Shown: in pieces, positions 51,001 to 59,185 of the stretch
How positions within the stretch are numbered: position 1 is the stretch's first letter
Layout: every line of letters begins with the position of its first letter
Notes under the pieces: generated by a model
The model's database searches: none
Told to the model about the DNA's origin: nothing
Seen by the model: only the letters and a program-made list of their open reading frames with translations
DNA from: Thermoanaerobaculia bacterium
GTDB lineage: Bacteria > Acidobacteriota > Thermoanaerobaculia > UBA5066
DNA length: 64,000 nucleotides
Assembly: GCA_022071945.1 (NCBI GenBank)
Contig: JAJVIN010000004.1
Coordinates: 34,827 to 98,826 of the forward strand
Direction: 5' to 3'
Program-made: the position numbers and the translations under genes

Positions 51001-51951
51001 CGGGTGCTCCCGGGCCGAGACCTGGCGGCCGTATCGGGCCGTGTCGTCGCGGCCCGACGTCCTGATGGCCAAGAGGAGCTGGGCGGCGTATCCGAAGGTC
51101 TGCGGGAAATACTCGAAGCCCTCCGGTCCGAGGCCGCCCTGGGCGACCGTCCGCATCGCCTCGTCGGTGATGTAGAGCCACGCCCCGGCCACGTTCAGAA
51201 ACGCCCCTCGAAGCGAGCCGTCCGGATCGTCGGCCGCGTCGAAGGAAAGGGCCATCAGGCCGATGTTCCTCATGTGGGCGGTGAAGTAGTTGTTCATCGA
51301 CCAGCGGAGCTGGGTCCGGTCGAGGAGAACGGGATCGTTGACGACATCGACCGGCTCCGGGTGGTCGTGACCCGTCGTCGGGGCATGCTTGTTTTCGTTC
51401 ACCCAGCGTAGGAAGACCGTGCGAATCGCCGCCTTGTCGGCGGAAGAGAGAGAGGGGTAGATCCAGTCGACGGTGAGGCCGAAGGACTCGCCATGCCAGC
51501 GGGAACGGTCGAGGGTCGAGAACTCGGGGTCACGGTAGGGCTGCCCGAGGGCGGCGCCAGGCAGGGCCTTGTTGATCACGAACATCAGGAGCGTTCGCGC
51601 GCGCTGGGAATAGTCCGCTCTCTCCGTCTCGGACGGCGAGACGAGCGACATGAAGGCGAAGAGCTTCGCGTAGGCCTCCGCCGGGTACTCTACGTAGGCG
51701 TAGCCGCCGTTGTCGGCGTCGGGGCCCGGCACCTCGCCCCTGTCCATCTCTTCCCGGCACCGCTCGGCGAGAGGCCGCAGGCCCTGTTCCCAGATGGGGT
51801 TCGACGCGACAGCCCACGAGCGAAGCCTGGGGATGTCGGCGGAGGTGAACCAGAGCCGGGGGTGTGTCTCGACGGGGGTCGCCTGCGCGAGACAGATTCC
51901 GGAAAGCGCCAGCGACAGAAGGGCTGCCGCCCAGGACAGATGTTTCGACAT
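48094..51951 (-). CDS. secreted heparinase II/III-fold (PL-like) protein with duplicated C-terminal domain
   Basis: 1285 aa. Signal peptide (MSKHLSWAAALLSLALSGICLAQA), then an (alpha/alpha) toroid region (about 25-400; HPRLWFTSADIPRLR, RWVNENKHAPTTGHDH, NNYFTAHMRNIGLMAL) and a beta-sandwich with VDHQSGDGNQFELFRQGEWL and GSSLNHNTLAIEN, typical of heparinase II/III-like polysaccharide lyases. Substrate unknown. Residues about 795-1285 are two copies of a roughly 240-residue module, each ending in a Y(G/A)V(I/V)ND segment. ATG 51951 starts the signal peptide, though no Shine-Dalgarno is visible; the frame continues upstream without support. Confidence 0.82.
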   Translation of the reverse strand: MSKHLSWAAALLSLALSGICLAQATPVETHPRLWFTSADIPRLRSWAVASNPIWEQGLRPLAERCREEMDRGEVPGPDADNGGYAYVEYPAEAYAKLFAFMSLVSPSETERADYSQRARTLLMFVINKALPGAALGQPYRDPEFSTLDRSRWHGESFGLTVDWIYPSLSSADKAAIRTVFLRWVNENKHAPTTGHDHPEPVDVVNDPVLLDRTQLRWSMNNYFTAHMRNIGLMALSFDAADDPDGSLRGAFLNVAGAWLYITDEAMRTVAQGGLGPEGFEYFPQTFGYAAQLLLAIRTSGRDDTARYGRQVSAREHPFWGELVAGYLHSNSPGPVTSSAIEGPVYAPAWYGSGQIYWAPDTIAMFGPLALLDEKNGNDSRSAAGKWISAHLPPGGAAALAERTRDTSGYFQNAILYFLLFDPTKALPADPRPSLPLSHFAPGLGRILARTAWETNASWFTYKLSFNQVDHQSGDGNQFELFRQGEWLVKERSGYDLDYGSSLNHNTLAIENDRPYTDDPCRYRGINWAQGSQWAYVSTGDPVLLAHSEAPSYVFASGDATNLYNSEYEGSTDVLAASRDILWIKPDHIVVYDRAETKTANRFKRFWLSFTGPAAVSGSRTTATTPKGQKLHVSTLLPRDAAIAVEPAATSVVCGEEIGFASAGDPVVTRLRVEAPGGPARTRFLHVLEATDGSVAPSPVTLIESTAGTPYAGAVVRNEVVLFPVETRQSFNGVTYTVPAGGPYTHRITGLAPGARFSVSSTPASGGTTFTVAPSSSGSSSADSGGVLVIGAAAPETFTRTLVVPIVLSSAGLGTSFFTTELALTNRGTTAAELSLRYTAAAGGGTGSATTTLAAGRQLIVPNAIEYLRELGIPIPAADPRRGTLQITFSNLSSPLAAAATARTTTAVPDGRAGLAYSALSETEAFSQPVLLHGLRQNATDRSNVAVLNAGPVGSGDIRLAFSVIPDGSGQPIPIPDDVTLAPGGFFQISGILAMENVGVERGSVRVARVSGSAPFYAYGVINDQSNSDGSFVPPVVESSTRETGWILPVLVEAGSFTSELVLSELSGRSRSLSARFVAGSLTTPGNSTTFSLSLGANEKRITPDFISTLRERGVAGIGPPGSLAGALFVTDTSGDSSGLFLGARTSAPGGGGRYGVFYPATASGRATSTPVWLYGLQQNSLTRSNLALVNTGETDSSASVFRIEIFDGDSGLRAASFDTEPLDSSGWTQIGMLLLNHAPGVSNAYVRVTRLTGSNPFLSYAVVNDGPAPDTRTGDGAYLAAVAGD

Positions 51952-52020
51952 CGAAGGAGGATACTGGATGGAATGCTGCTCTTCCTGACAAGGCTGTGCG
52001 GGTCGGTGACGGGACTCACG

Positions 52021-52068
52021 GGCCTGGCCTGCCAGGGCCTGGTTCCCAGGGCATTGGCAGGCCAGGCC
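52021..52068. repeat. long nested palindrome between divergent genes
   Basis: GGCCTGGCCTGCCA (52021-52034) pairs perfectly with TGGCAGGCCAGGCC (52055-52068). Inside the loop CCTGG-ttc-CCAGG (52038-52050) forms a second stem. It ends 13 bases before the PRTase-like start; it could be a cruciform/REP-type element or an mRNA leader hairpin. Confidence 0.7.
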
Positions 52069-52081
52069 CCATAATCCGGCC

Positions 52082-52501
52082 GTGAAGCGAAAGCCCATCG
52101 AGGAGGTCCTCGAACGCATCGATGCACTCGTGTTCGAGGAGGAGTTCGACGCCGTGGTGGCCATCCTGAACGGTGGCCGCGAGCCGGCCCGGCTCGTGGC
52201 GGCCCGGCTCGGCCTCCCGCTGATCGAGCTCTCGATCAATTTCAGGGACGAGCAGCACCGCCCGCGGCACGCAAAGCCCGTCCTCTCGGCGCCCTTTGGC
52301 CTCGACGTCAGCGGCAAGCGCCTCCTGGTCGTCGACGACCGGTCGCGCACCGGGATGACCTTCGCGAAGGCCCGCGAGATCCTGCGTGAAGCCCAAACCG
52401 TCAAGACTCTCGCCGTCAACGGGAGAGCCGATTACTCGCTCTTCGACGAGCCCTGCTTCATCTTTCCCTGGCTGCCGGATCCGAAGGACCAGAAAGAGTA
52501 G
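52082..52501 (+). CDS. phosphoribosyltransferase-like protein
   Basis: 139-aa type I PRTase fold. The PRPP-binding motif is LLVVDDRSRTGMTF (V-D-D-x-x-x-T-G), with AILNGGREPARLVAARLGLP as the loop region. It resembles small hypoxanthine/xanthine PRTase-like proteins, but no purine specificity can be assigned. GTG start (KRKPIEEVLERID). Single gene. Confidence 0.78.
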   Translation: MKRKPIEEVLERIDALVFEEEFDAVVAILNGGREPARLVAARLGLPLIELSINFRDEQHRPRHAKPVLSAPFGLDVSGKRLLVVDDRSRTGMTFAKAREILREAQTVKTLAVNGRADYSLFDEPCFIFPWLPDPKDQKE

Positions 52502-52641
52502 CCAGCCCCGCTCCCGGGAGAGCAAGGTTCCCTCCCCCGCGGGGGAGGAAACAGGATGGCCGGGGAATGAAACCCCCGCCCCCCTGCCGTCCATCCCGGG
52601 CCAGAAGGCAGGGGGCCCACTGCCTGAAGGCTCAACATCCC

Positions 52642-52667
52642 TGTAACTTTTTCAACGGGCATGTGTC
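52642..52667 (+). promoter_or_regulatory. ECF-type promoter of the sigma/anti-sigma operon
   Basis: TGTAACT (52642-52648) followed 16 bases later by GTC (52665-52667), the AAC/GTC pattern typical of group IV sigma factors. It lies just upstream of the sigma gene, so autoregulation is likely. Confidence 0.55.
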
Positions 52668-52680
52668 TTTTGAGGTTGGA

Positions 52681-53208
52681 ATGGAGAGAGCTGGAACCAG
52701 CACGGACGAGACGGCGGCCTGGAGGGGCGCCTTCTCCTCACACTCGGGAACCATCCTGCGGTTCCTGAAGAGAAGACTCCCTCCCCAGGAAGCCGAGGAC
52801 CTCCTTCAGGAGACGTTCCTCAGAGCGATGAGGACCGGGGGGCCCGAACGGATCGACAACCTCCGTTCCTATCTCCTGGCTACTGCCAAGCACTTGACCC
52901 TGAATGCCTTGCGTCGTCCGCGCCTGTTCCGTCCCCTTCCGGCGGCCTCCCCGTCACCTCTGGATGAGGTCCCCGCGCCCCATCCCGGGCCTCACGAGAC
53001 GGCCTCGTTCCAGCTCCTCACGGACGCTCTCGAGAAGGCGCTTTCCACCCTTCCCTCCGGCCAGCGGAGAGCCTTCGAGCTGGCGGTCCTCGAGGGCCGC
53101 TCGTACGACGAGGTCTCCCGCGAGACCGGCACGACTCTCGCCCAGGTCAAAGTCAACGTTTATCGCGCCCGGCGCCGTCTCGTCGACGTCCTCGGGTCCT
53201 TCCGCTGA
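52681..53208 (+). CDS. RNA polymerase ECF sigma factor
   Basis: 175-aa group IV sigma factor. Region 2 (about 15-80; RFLKRRLPPQEAEDLLQETFLRAMR, key part EAEDLLQETFLRA) and region 4 (about 115-170; LPSGQRRAFELAVLEGRSYDEVSRETG, key part SYDEVSRETGTTLAQVK), separated by a Pro-rich linker. ATG 52681 has GAGGTTGGA upstream; the upstream open frame reads through its own promoter. Followed after 11 bases by its zinc-finger anti-sigma. Confidence 0.92.
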   Translation: MERAGTSTDETAAWRGAFSSHSGTILRFLKRRLPPQEAEDLLQETFLRAMRTGGPERIDNLRSYLLATAKHLTLNALRRPRLFRPLPAASPSPLDEVPAPHPGPHETASFQLLTDALEKALSTLPSGQRRAFELAVLEGRSYDEVSRETGTTLAQVKVNVYRARRRLVDVLGSFR

Positions 53209-53219
53209 GGAGGAGCGGC

Positions 53220-53858
53220 ATGAGCCGATTCATCCGATCCGAAATCTGCGAGGCCGCTTCCCTCTCGGTCTCCGCATTCGTGGACGGCGAGCTCCCGTTT
53301 CCCGAGTCGCTGGCGGCGGTCGACCATCTGGCAACGTGCGACGCCTGCCGCCGCTTCTACCTCGACTCCCGGCGGCTGGCCGAGCAACTGGCGGGGGAAG
53401 ACCTCCCGGCACCCTCCGACGGAATCTGGGCCCAGATCCAGAGCGATGCGGGAAAGGAACGTCCGGAGCCTCGTGAGCCTCGATTCGGGAGGAGCGTGTA
53501 CACGGCGGCGGCCGCGATCGCGGCCCTGCTCCTTCTGGCGTTCACCCTCTCTCTGAGGAGCTTCAGGACCCCGTCCTCTTCTCAACCCGTCCTCGCGGGC
53601 GCTTCGACTCCGAGCGAGATCGTCATCCAGGGTGCAAGGGGCCGGATGACGGATGAGAGGTTCATCTCCTTGCTCGCCGAGATCCTGGCGGCCGACAAGA
53701 AGTACCACCGTGAGACCGAGCGGGTGCTGAGGTTCGTTCTGGGCCGCGAAAACCCCGTGGAGTCCGATGACCGGGAAGCGCCGGCCGACGATTCGGAACA
53801 CGAACAGAAAAGCCGGGGAGAGGACGGGCTCGCCAAGAGCGCCGGGCTCTCCTCTTGA
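53220..53858 (+). CDS. membrane anti-sigma factor with zinc-finger (HC2) domain
   Basis: 212 aa. The N-terminal anti-sigma fold includes H-x3-C-x2-C (DHLATCDACRRFY, about residues 38-50), a TM helix at about 98-118 (AAAAIAALLLLAFTLSL), and a periplasmic tail of about 95 residues rich in charged residues. It should hold the preceding ECF sigma at the membrane until a signal releases it. Three genes in a row (sigma, anti-sigma, secreted repeat protein) look like one unit. Confidence 0.9.
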   Translation: MSRFIRSEICEAASLSVSAFVDGELPFPESLAAVDHLATCDACRRFYLDSRRLAEQLAGEDLPAPSDGIWAQIQSDAGKERPEPREPRFGRSVYTAAAAIAALLLLAFTLSLRSFRTPSSSQPVLAGASTPSEIVIQGARGRMTDERFISLLAEILAADKKYHRETERVLRFVLGRENPVESDDREAPADDSEHEQKSRGEDGLAKSAGLSS

Positions 53859-53875
53859 CATTCGAGGACGAGAAG

Positions 53876-55096
53876 ATGAGAGAGACGCGAAACATCAAGT
53901 ACCTGATCGCGGCATTGGTCCTGACCGGCCTGCCAGCTGCCGCCCATGCGTCGGACACGAAGGGTTACCTCTACGGCACCGTCGAGTCGGTGAGCGGGAC
54001 GAAGTACGAGGGGCGGCTCAGGTGGGGCCGGGAAGAAGCCTTCTGGACGGACCACTTCAACGCCTCGAAGGAGGAGCGGCCCCTCACTCAGGAGATCCCG
54101 CAGAAGTACCGCCGGACCAAGGAAGACTTCCGGATCCTCGGGATCCCCGTCGGCGTGAACTGGAAGCACATCGAGGGGCGTCAGTTGATCGTCCGCTTCG
54201 GGGACCTGAAGTCGCTTTCCCCCAGGGGTTCGAGCGCGGCCTTCCTCGTCTTGAAGAACGGCGAGGAGGTCGAGGCCGGAGATGGCTCGAACGACATCGG
54301 GGCACGGATCACCGTCTGGGACGCCTCGCTCGGCGAGGTCCAGCTCGAGTGGAAGAAGATCCGGCGCATCGACTTCAAGCAGGCTCCTCCGGGACTCACG
54401 GGATTCCCCGCCCGGCTCTTCGGAACCGTGCGCACCACCTCGGAAACCCTCAAGGGGTTCATCCAGTGGGACAAGGAGGAGTGCCTCGCCACGGACCTTC
54501 TGGAAGGAGAGGGCCAGGACGGGAAGCTCAAGATCGAAATGGGGAAGATCAAGTCCATCGAGCGCCAGGGAAAGAAGGCGTCCGCCGTTTCTCTGAAGGA
54601 CGGCCGTCAGGTGGTGATGAGTGGATCGAATGACGTCGACTCGGACAATCGCGGGATCTTCGTCGACGATCCCCGCTACGGCCGGGTGCTCGTTTCGTGG
54701 GAGGCGTTCGACAGGCTCGATTTCGAGGATTCGGATTCCGGCCCCTCCTATGATTCGTTCCCGGCCCTGGGTCCGCTGAAGGGCGCCGTCACGACCACCA
54801 CCGGACTGACCCACAAGGGACGCATCGTCTACGACGTCGATGAAGGCGAAGGGTGGGAGATTCTGGACGGGCAATACTCCGGGCTCACGTACAGCATCCC
54901 GTTCTCGATGGTTGCGTCCGTCAACAGATTGAATGGATCGCGGGTCCGTGTTTCCCTGCGGGGAGGAACAGGCGATCTGAAGCTCGAGGACACGGCCGAC
55001 GTCACCGACCGCAACGCCGGGGTCTTCGTCCTGGCGGAGGGAAAGAAGACCTACGTGCCGTGGGAGGAAGTCAAGAGGATCGACTTCGAGCCCTGA
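53876..55096 (+). CDS. secreted protein with three tandem ~125-residue repeats, unknown function
   Basis: 406 aa with signal peptide (MRETRNIKYLIAALVL...AHAS, 1-25). Three copies of a module: an opening strand pair (GTVESVSGTKYEGRLRW / GTVRTTSETLKGFIQW / GAVTTTTGLTHKGRIVY), then (K/A)S(L/I/V)...R.G, then a GxNDxxxxxxGI(T/F)V segment and a closing (V)xW(E/K)xx(R/K)RIDF. I do not recognise a named family. ATG 53876 has GAGGACGAG upstream; a TTG at 53855 overlaps the anti-sigma stop. Likely product of the ECF regulon, possibly a periplasmic effector. Confidence 0.75.
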   Translation: MRETRNIKYLIAALVLTGLPAAAHASDTKGYLYGTVESVSGTKYEGRLRWGREEAFWTDHFNASKEERPLTQEIPQKYRRTKEDFRILGIPVGVNWKHIEGRQLIVRFGDLKSLSPRGSSAAFLVLKNGEEVEAGDGSNDIGARITVWDASLGEVQLEWKKIRRIDFKQAPPGLTGFPARLFGTVRTTSETLKGFIQWDKEECLATDLLEGEGQDGKLKIEMGKIKSIERQGKKASAVSLKDGRQVVMSGSNDVDSDNRGIFVDDPRYGRVLVSWEAFDRLDFEDSDSGPSYDSFPALGPLKGAVTTTTGLTHKGRIVYDVDEGEGWEILDGQYSGLTYSIPFSMVASVNRLNGSRVRVSLRGGTGDLKLEDTADVTDRNAGVFVLAEGKKTYVPWEEVKRIDFEP

Positions 55097-55121
55097 CCCC
55101 CTCGCCTCGGGGCGCGTGTTG

Positions 55122-55149
55122 AGCCGCGGTCTCATCTTGGGCCGCGGCT
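55122..55149 (+). promoter_or_regulatory. inverted repeat upstream of the hdr-flx operon
   Basis: AGCCGGCGG-type arms: AGCCGCGG (55122-55129) and CCGCGGCT (55142-55149) with a 12-base loop, after the repeat-protein stop and 90 bases before hdrC. Could end the upstream unit or act as an operator. A nearby TTGTGAA (55167-55173) resembles a half-site for the redox regulator Rex; weak. Confidence 0.35.
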
Positions 55150-55238
55150 TGCCGCCAAAAGCCGCGTTGTGAAAAGATCTCTCTCGATCGACGCGAGCCC
55201 GCTCACATCGCGGGCCGCCTCGAGAAAAGGGAGGACTC

Positions 55239-55787
55239 ATGAGTTCCCCTGCGCAATCGACGGCCCCCCCGCCTCGTCTCGGGCCGTACCTGCGGGAGAA
55301 GACGGGTATCAACGCCGCCGCCTGCTACCAGTGCGGAAAGTGTTCGGCCGGCTGTCCCATGGCCGCCGAGACGACGCTTCGTCCGCACGATGTTCTGCGG
55401 CTCATCAACCTTGATCGGAGAGAGGAGCTCCTCTCCGACGAGTCGATCTGGCTCTGCCTGACCTGCGAGACGTGCAGTTCCCGCTGTCCGAACGGGTGCG
55501 ACCCGGCCCGCCTCATCGACGCTCTGCGCGAGGAGGCCGCCGATCGCGCCCCGAGGAGGATCCGTGCCTTTCACGACTCGTTCCTCGAACAGATCTGGCT
55601 AAACGGCAGGATGTTCGAGCTCGGCCTCGTCTTGACCTACAAGTTGAGGACCGGGACATTCACTCAGGACGCGGCTTCGACGCCGGCCATGCTCCGGCGC
55701 GGAAAGCTGAAATTCGTGCCTCACCCCATCGACGGGGTCAAGGACGTGCGCCGCATCTTCGAGGCCTGCGAGGCCGCGGAGGAGTGA
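55239..55787 (+). CDS. hdrC: heterodisulfide reductase subunit C-like
   Basis: 182-aa iron-sulfur protein carrying two [4Fe-4S] motifs, CYQCGKCSAGCP and CLTCETCSSRCPNGC, which relays electrons between HdrA and HdrB. In bacteria without coenzyme M the ultimate disulfide is unknown. GGGAGGACTC precedes ATG. First gene of a seven-gene operon; stop overlaps hdrB as TGATG. Confidence 0.93.
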   Translation: MSSPAQSTAPPPRLGPYLREKTGINAAACYQCGKCSAGCPMAAETTLRPHDVLRLINLDRREELLSDESIWLCLTCETCSSRCPNGCDPARLIDALREEAADRAPRRIRAFHDSFLEQIWLNGRMFELGLVLTYKLRTGTFTQDAASTPAMLRRGKLKFVPHPIDGVKDVRRIFEACEAAEE

Positions 55788-56704
55788 TGAGAGTCGGCTA
55801 CTACCCCGGCTGTTCTCTCCACGCGACGTCTCGGGAATTCGACGAGAGCCTGCGGGCCATCTCGGGACCCCTCGACGTCGAGCTCGTCGAGGTGCAGGAC
55901 TGGTCGTGTTGCGGGGCCTCCTCCGCTCACACCACGAATCACCTTCTGGGAGTTTCCCTGCCGGCGCGAAACCTCGCCTTGGCCGAACAGCAGGGACATG
56001 ATCAGGTGATGGCGCCGTGCGCGGCCTGCTTCAACCGGCTGGCATCGGCCCGGCACGAGATCGCCCGCGACACGGCCCTCGCGAAGAAGATCTCCGGCAT
56101 CCTGGGCCGTGAGTTCCGGAACGAGATCGGGGTCCGGAACGTCGTCGACCTTCTGCGGGAGAGGATCCCGGCCCTGAAAGAGAAGGTGACCCGGCCGCTG
56201 AAGGGTCTCCGGGTGGCCTGCTACTACGGCTGCCTCCTCCTTCGCCCTGCCGAGGTCTGCCAGTTCGACGATCCCGAGAACCCGTCCTCCATGGAAGAAC
56301 TGGTGCGGGCGACCGGGGCCGAGCCGGTCTCCTGGAGCAGCCGGCTCGTCTGCTGCGGCGGGGCCTTCTCGATCTCGAGAACGGCCTCGGTCGTGAGGCT
56401 CGGCCGGGAGATCCTGGAGGACGCCCGGCGGGCCGGGGCAGGTGCCGTGGTCGTCGCGTGTCCCATGTGCCATTCGAACCTCGATTTCCGCCAGGGCGCC
56501 ATGGAACGAAGGGGAGCCGAGCCCCTGCCGGTCCTCTTCATCTCCGAGCTCGTGGGCCTGGCTCTCGGCCTCCCGCCGCAGACCCTGGGTCTGGCCAGGC
56601 ATTTCGTCAGCGCCTCGGCCCTCTTTGATCGAGGGGTTGCCCAGCAGCCGGCGGTGGTCCCCGCCCAAAAACCGCCCGCCGCCGTCACGAAGGAGGCCGT
56701 CTGA
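55787..56704 (+). CDS. hdrB: heterodisulfide reductase subunit B-like (two CCG domains)
   Basis: 305 aa. Two CCG motifs, DWSCCGASS...APCAACFNRL and LVCCGGAF...CPMCHSNLD, bind the non-cubane clusters that cleave a disulfide. Together with HdrC it forms the reductase arm of the complex. ATG overlaps the hdrC stop; the stop overlaps hdrA. An about 25-residue Pro/Ala-rich tail at the end is unusual. Confidence 0.93.
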   Translation: MRVGYYPGCSLHATSREFDESLRAISGPLDVELVEVQDWSCCGASSAHTTNHLLGVSLPARNLALAEQQGHDQVMAPCAACFNRLASARHEIARDTALAKKISGILGREFRNEIGVRNVVDLLRERIPALKEKVTRPLKGLRVACYYGCLLLRPAEVCQFDDPENPSSMEELVRATGAEPVSWSSRLVCCGGAFSISRTASVVRLGREILEDARRAGAGAVVVACPMCHSNLDFRQGAMERRGAEPLPVLFISELVGLALGLPPQTLGLARHFVSASALFDRGVAQQPAVVPAQKPPAAVTKEAV

Positions 56705-58728
56705 TGTCGCGCATTGGCGTCTTCGTCTGTCACTGTGGCGAGAACATTGGACGGACCGTCGACTGCGCCCGCGTCGCCGAAGCCCTCGGAGATGTGCCCG
56801 GAGTCGTCCACTCGATCGACTACAAGTACATGTGCTCGGACCCGGGACAGGCGCTCATCCGGCAAGCCATAACGGAGAAGAAGCTGGACGGCGTCGTCGT
56901 CGCGGCCTGCTCGCCGCACATGCACGAGAAGACCTTCCGGAGGGCCTGCGCCGGGGCCGGTCTGAACCCGTATCTCTGTGAGATGTCGAACGTCCGCGAG
57001 CACTGTTCGTGGATTCACGAGGACCGCGGGGAGGCAACGGAGAAGGCCATCGTCCTGGGCCGCTTCATCATCGAGAAGGTCAAGCGGAACCAGCCCCTCG
57101 CGACGATCCGGATTCCGGTCGAGAGGCGCGCCCTCGTCATCGGAGGCGGGATCGCGGGGATCCAGGCGGCCCTCGACATCGCCGATGGCGGGGCCGAGGT
57201 CATCCTTGTCGAGAAAGAACCCTCGATCGGCGGCCACATGAGCCAGCTTTCCGAGACCTTCCCGACGCTCGACTGTTCCCAGTGCATTCTGACGCCGAGG
57301 ATGGTGGAGGTTTACCAGCACCCCCGAATCAAGTTGATGGCCTACAGTGAAGTCCACGAGGTCTCGGGCTATATCGGGAACTTCACCGTCAAGATCCGGA
57401 AGAAGGCGCGAGGCGTCGACGACGAGCTCTGCAATGGGTGCGGGGCGTGCCAGAAGGCGTGCCCGAACAAGAAGATCCCCTCGGAGTTCGACGAGCGGCT
57501 CGGGAAGCGTCCCGCGATCTACGTTCCGTTCCCGCAGGCCGTCCCGAACATCCCCGTCATCGACCGCGACGCCTGTCTCTACTACAAGGGAAAAGCGAAG
57601 GGCGCCAAGAAGGACGTCTGCGGAAAGTGCAAGGAGGCCTGCACGAGAGAGGCGATCGACTTTGCCCAGGGGGACCGCTTCGTCACGGAGAAAGTGGGGG
57701 CGATCGTTGTCGCGACGGGCTACCAGCTCTATTCGATCGGCAAGGACCAGGCCGACAGCGGGCTCAGGGGCTACGGGGAATACGGCTACGGGAAGATCCC
57801 CGACGTCATCGATGGACTGCAGTTCGAGAGGCTGGCTTCCGCCTCGGGACCGACCGGCGGGAGGATCCTGAGACCGTCCGATGGCAAGGAGCCGAAGCGG
57901 ATCGTCTTTCTCCAGTGCATCGGCTCGCGGGATCCCGCCAAGGGGATCGACTACTGCTCCAAGATCTGCTGCATGTACGTCGCCAAGCACACGATGCTCT
58001 ACCGGCACAAGGTGCACGACGGGCAGGCTACGGTCTTCTACATGGATATCCGCGCGGGCGGCAAGGGATACGACGAGTTCACCCGCCGGGCCATCGAGGA
58101 AGAAGGGGCGGTCTACAGGAGAGGCCGCGTCTCGCGCCTGTACCGGGACGGGGACGTCATCAAGGTCGAGGGCTTCGACACGCTCGGCAGAGAGCCCGTG
58201 CAGATCGAGGCCGACATGGTCGTCCTGGCGACCGCGATGCGGCCCCAGGCCGGGGTCCGCTCGCTCGCCCAGAAGCTCTCCGTCTCCTACGACACGCACG
58301 GCTTCATCAACGAGGCGCATCCGAAGCTCCGGCCCGTCGAGACGAACACCGCTGGCGTCTATGTGGCCGGCGCTTGCCAGGCGCCTCGCGACATACCCGA
58401 TTCCGTGGCGATGGCGAGCGCCGCCGCATCGAAGATCCTGGGCCTCTTCAGCAAAGAGCTCCTCGAAAGGGAGCCAACGGTTGCCCGTGTGGATTCCGCC
58501 CTCTGTACGGGCTGCTTCCACTGTGAACGGGTCTGCCCCTACGGCGCCGTGACACACCTCGAGGTGCGAGACCGGAAGGGCAACCTCGTCAAAGTGGTGG
58601 CGGACGTGAACCCGGGGGTCTGTCAGGGCTGCGGGACCTGCCAGGCCACCTGTCCGTCGAAGAGCGTGGAACTGGCGGGCTTCACGGACGAACAGATCTT
58701 CGCCGAGATCAATGCTCTTTCGGTCTGA
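56704..58728 (+). CDS. hdrA: heterodisulfide reductase subunit A-like (bifurcating flavoprotein)
   Basis: 674-aa flavin subunit, the site of electron bifurcation. N-terminal GVFVCHCGENIG, FAD motif IGGGIAGIQAAL (about 145-156), the HdrA-type DCSQCIL cluster, an inserted ferredoxin region (CNGCGACQKACP, CGKCKEAC), and two C-terminal clusters (CTGCFHCERVCPYGA, CQGCGTCQATCPSKS). Full-length for the family. Followed 10 bases later by the FlxD-type subunit. Confidence 0.95.
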   Translation: MSRIGVFVCHCGENIGRTVDCARVAEALGDVPGVVHSIDYKYMCSDPGQALIRQAITEKKLDGVVVAACSPHMHEKTFRRACAGAGLNPYLCEMSNVREHCSWIHEDRGEATEKAIVLGRFIIEKVKRNQPLATIRIPVERRALVIGGGIAGIQAALDIADGGAEVILVEKEPSIGGHMSQLSETFPTLDCSQCILTPRMVEVYQHPRIKLMAYSEVHEVSGYIGNFTVKIRKKARGVDDELCNGCGACQKACPNKKIPSEFDERLGKRPAIYVPFPQAVPNIPVIDRDACLYYKGKAKGAKKDVCGKCKEACTREAIDFAQGDRFVTEKVGAIVVATGYQLYSIGKDQADSGLRGYGEYGYGKIPDVIDGLQFERLASASGPTGGRILRPSDGKEPKRIVFLQCIGSRDPAKGIDYCSKICCMYVAKHTMLYRHKVHDGQATVFYMDIRAGGKGYDEFTRRAIEEEGAVYRRGRVSRLYRDGDVIKVEGFDTLGREPVQIEADMVVLATAMRPQAGVRSLAQKLSVSYDTHGFINEAHPKLRPVETNTAGVYVAGACQAPRDIPDSVAMASAAASKILGLFSKELLEREPTVARVDSALCTGCFHCERVCPYGAVTHLEVRDRKGNLVKVVADVNPGVCQGCGTCQATCPSKSVELAGFTDEQIFAEINALSV

Positions 58729-58738
58729 GGGGAGAGAG

Positions 58739-59185
58739 ATGCAAGCAAGCACGACGGAAAGCCGCGAGCCGCGCCTCACCGCCTTCGTCTGCAACTGGTG
58801 CACGTACACGGGGGCGGACCTGGCCGGCACGAGCCGGCTCCAGATGGCGCCGAACGTGAGGATCATCCGCCTGCCGTGCACGGGCCGAATCGATCCTCTC
58901 TTTGTTCTCAAGGCCTTCGAGAGAGGGAGCGACGCCGTGATCATCAGCGGCTGCCACCCGGCCGACTGCCACTACACATCCGGCAACTACCATGCCCGAA
59001 GGCGATTCGCACTCCTGAAGGAGCTCCTGGAGTTCCTCGGGATCGATCCCCGCCGGCTCACCTTCTCGTGGGTGTCAGCCTCGGAAGGCGGCAAGTGGAG
59101 AGAAGTCGTGAACGAAGCCACCGTCCGGGCGAGGGAGGCGGGCCCCTTCTCGTCCTACCCGGCGCAGCCGGGGAGGCCCGCATGA
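58739..59185 (+). CDS. flxD: FlxD/MvhD-type iron-sulfur electron-transfer subunit
   Basis: 148 aa, MvhD family: FVCNWCTYTGADLAGTSR, CTGRIDP and SGCHPADCHY carry the cysteines of a [2Fe-2S] cluster. It passes electrons from the Flx module to HdrA. GGGGAGAGAG precedes ATG. Stop overlaps flxC. Confidence 0.92.
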   Translation: MQASTTESREPRLTAFVCNWCTYTGADLAGTSRLQMAPNVRIIRLPCTGRIDPLFVLKAFERGSDAVIISGCHPADCHYTSGNYHARRRFALLKELLEFLGIDPRRLTFSWVSASEGGKWREVVNEATVRAREAGPFSSYPAQPGRPA

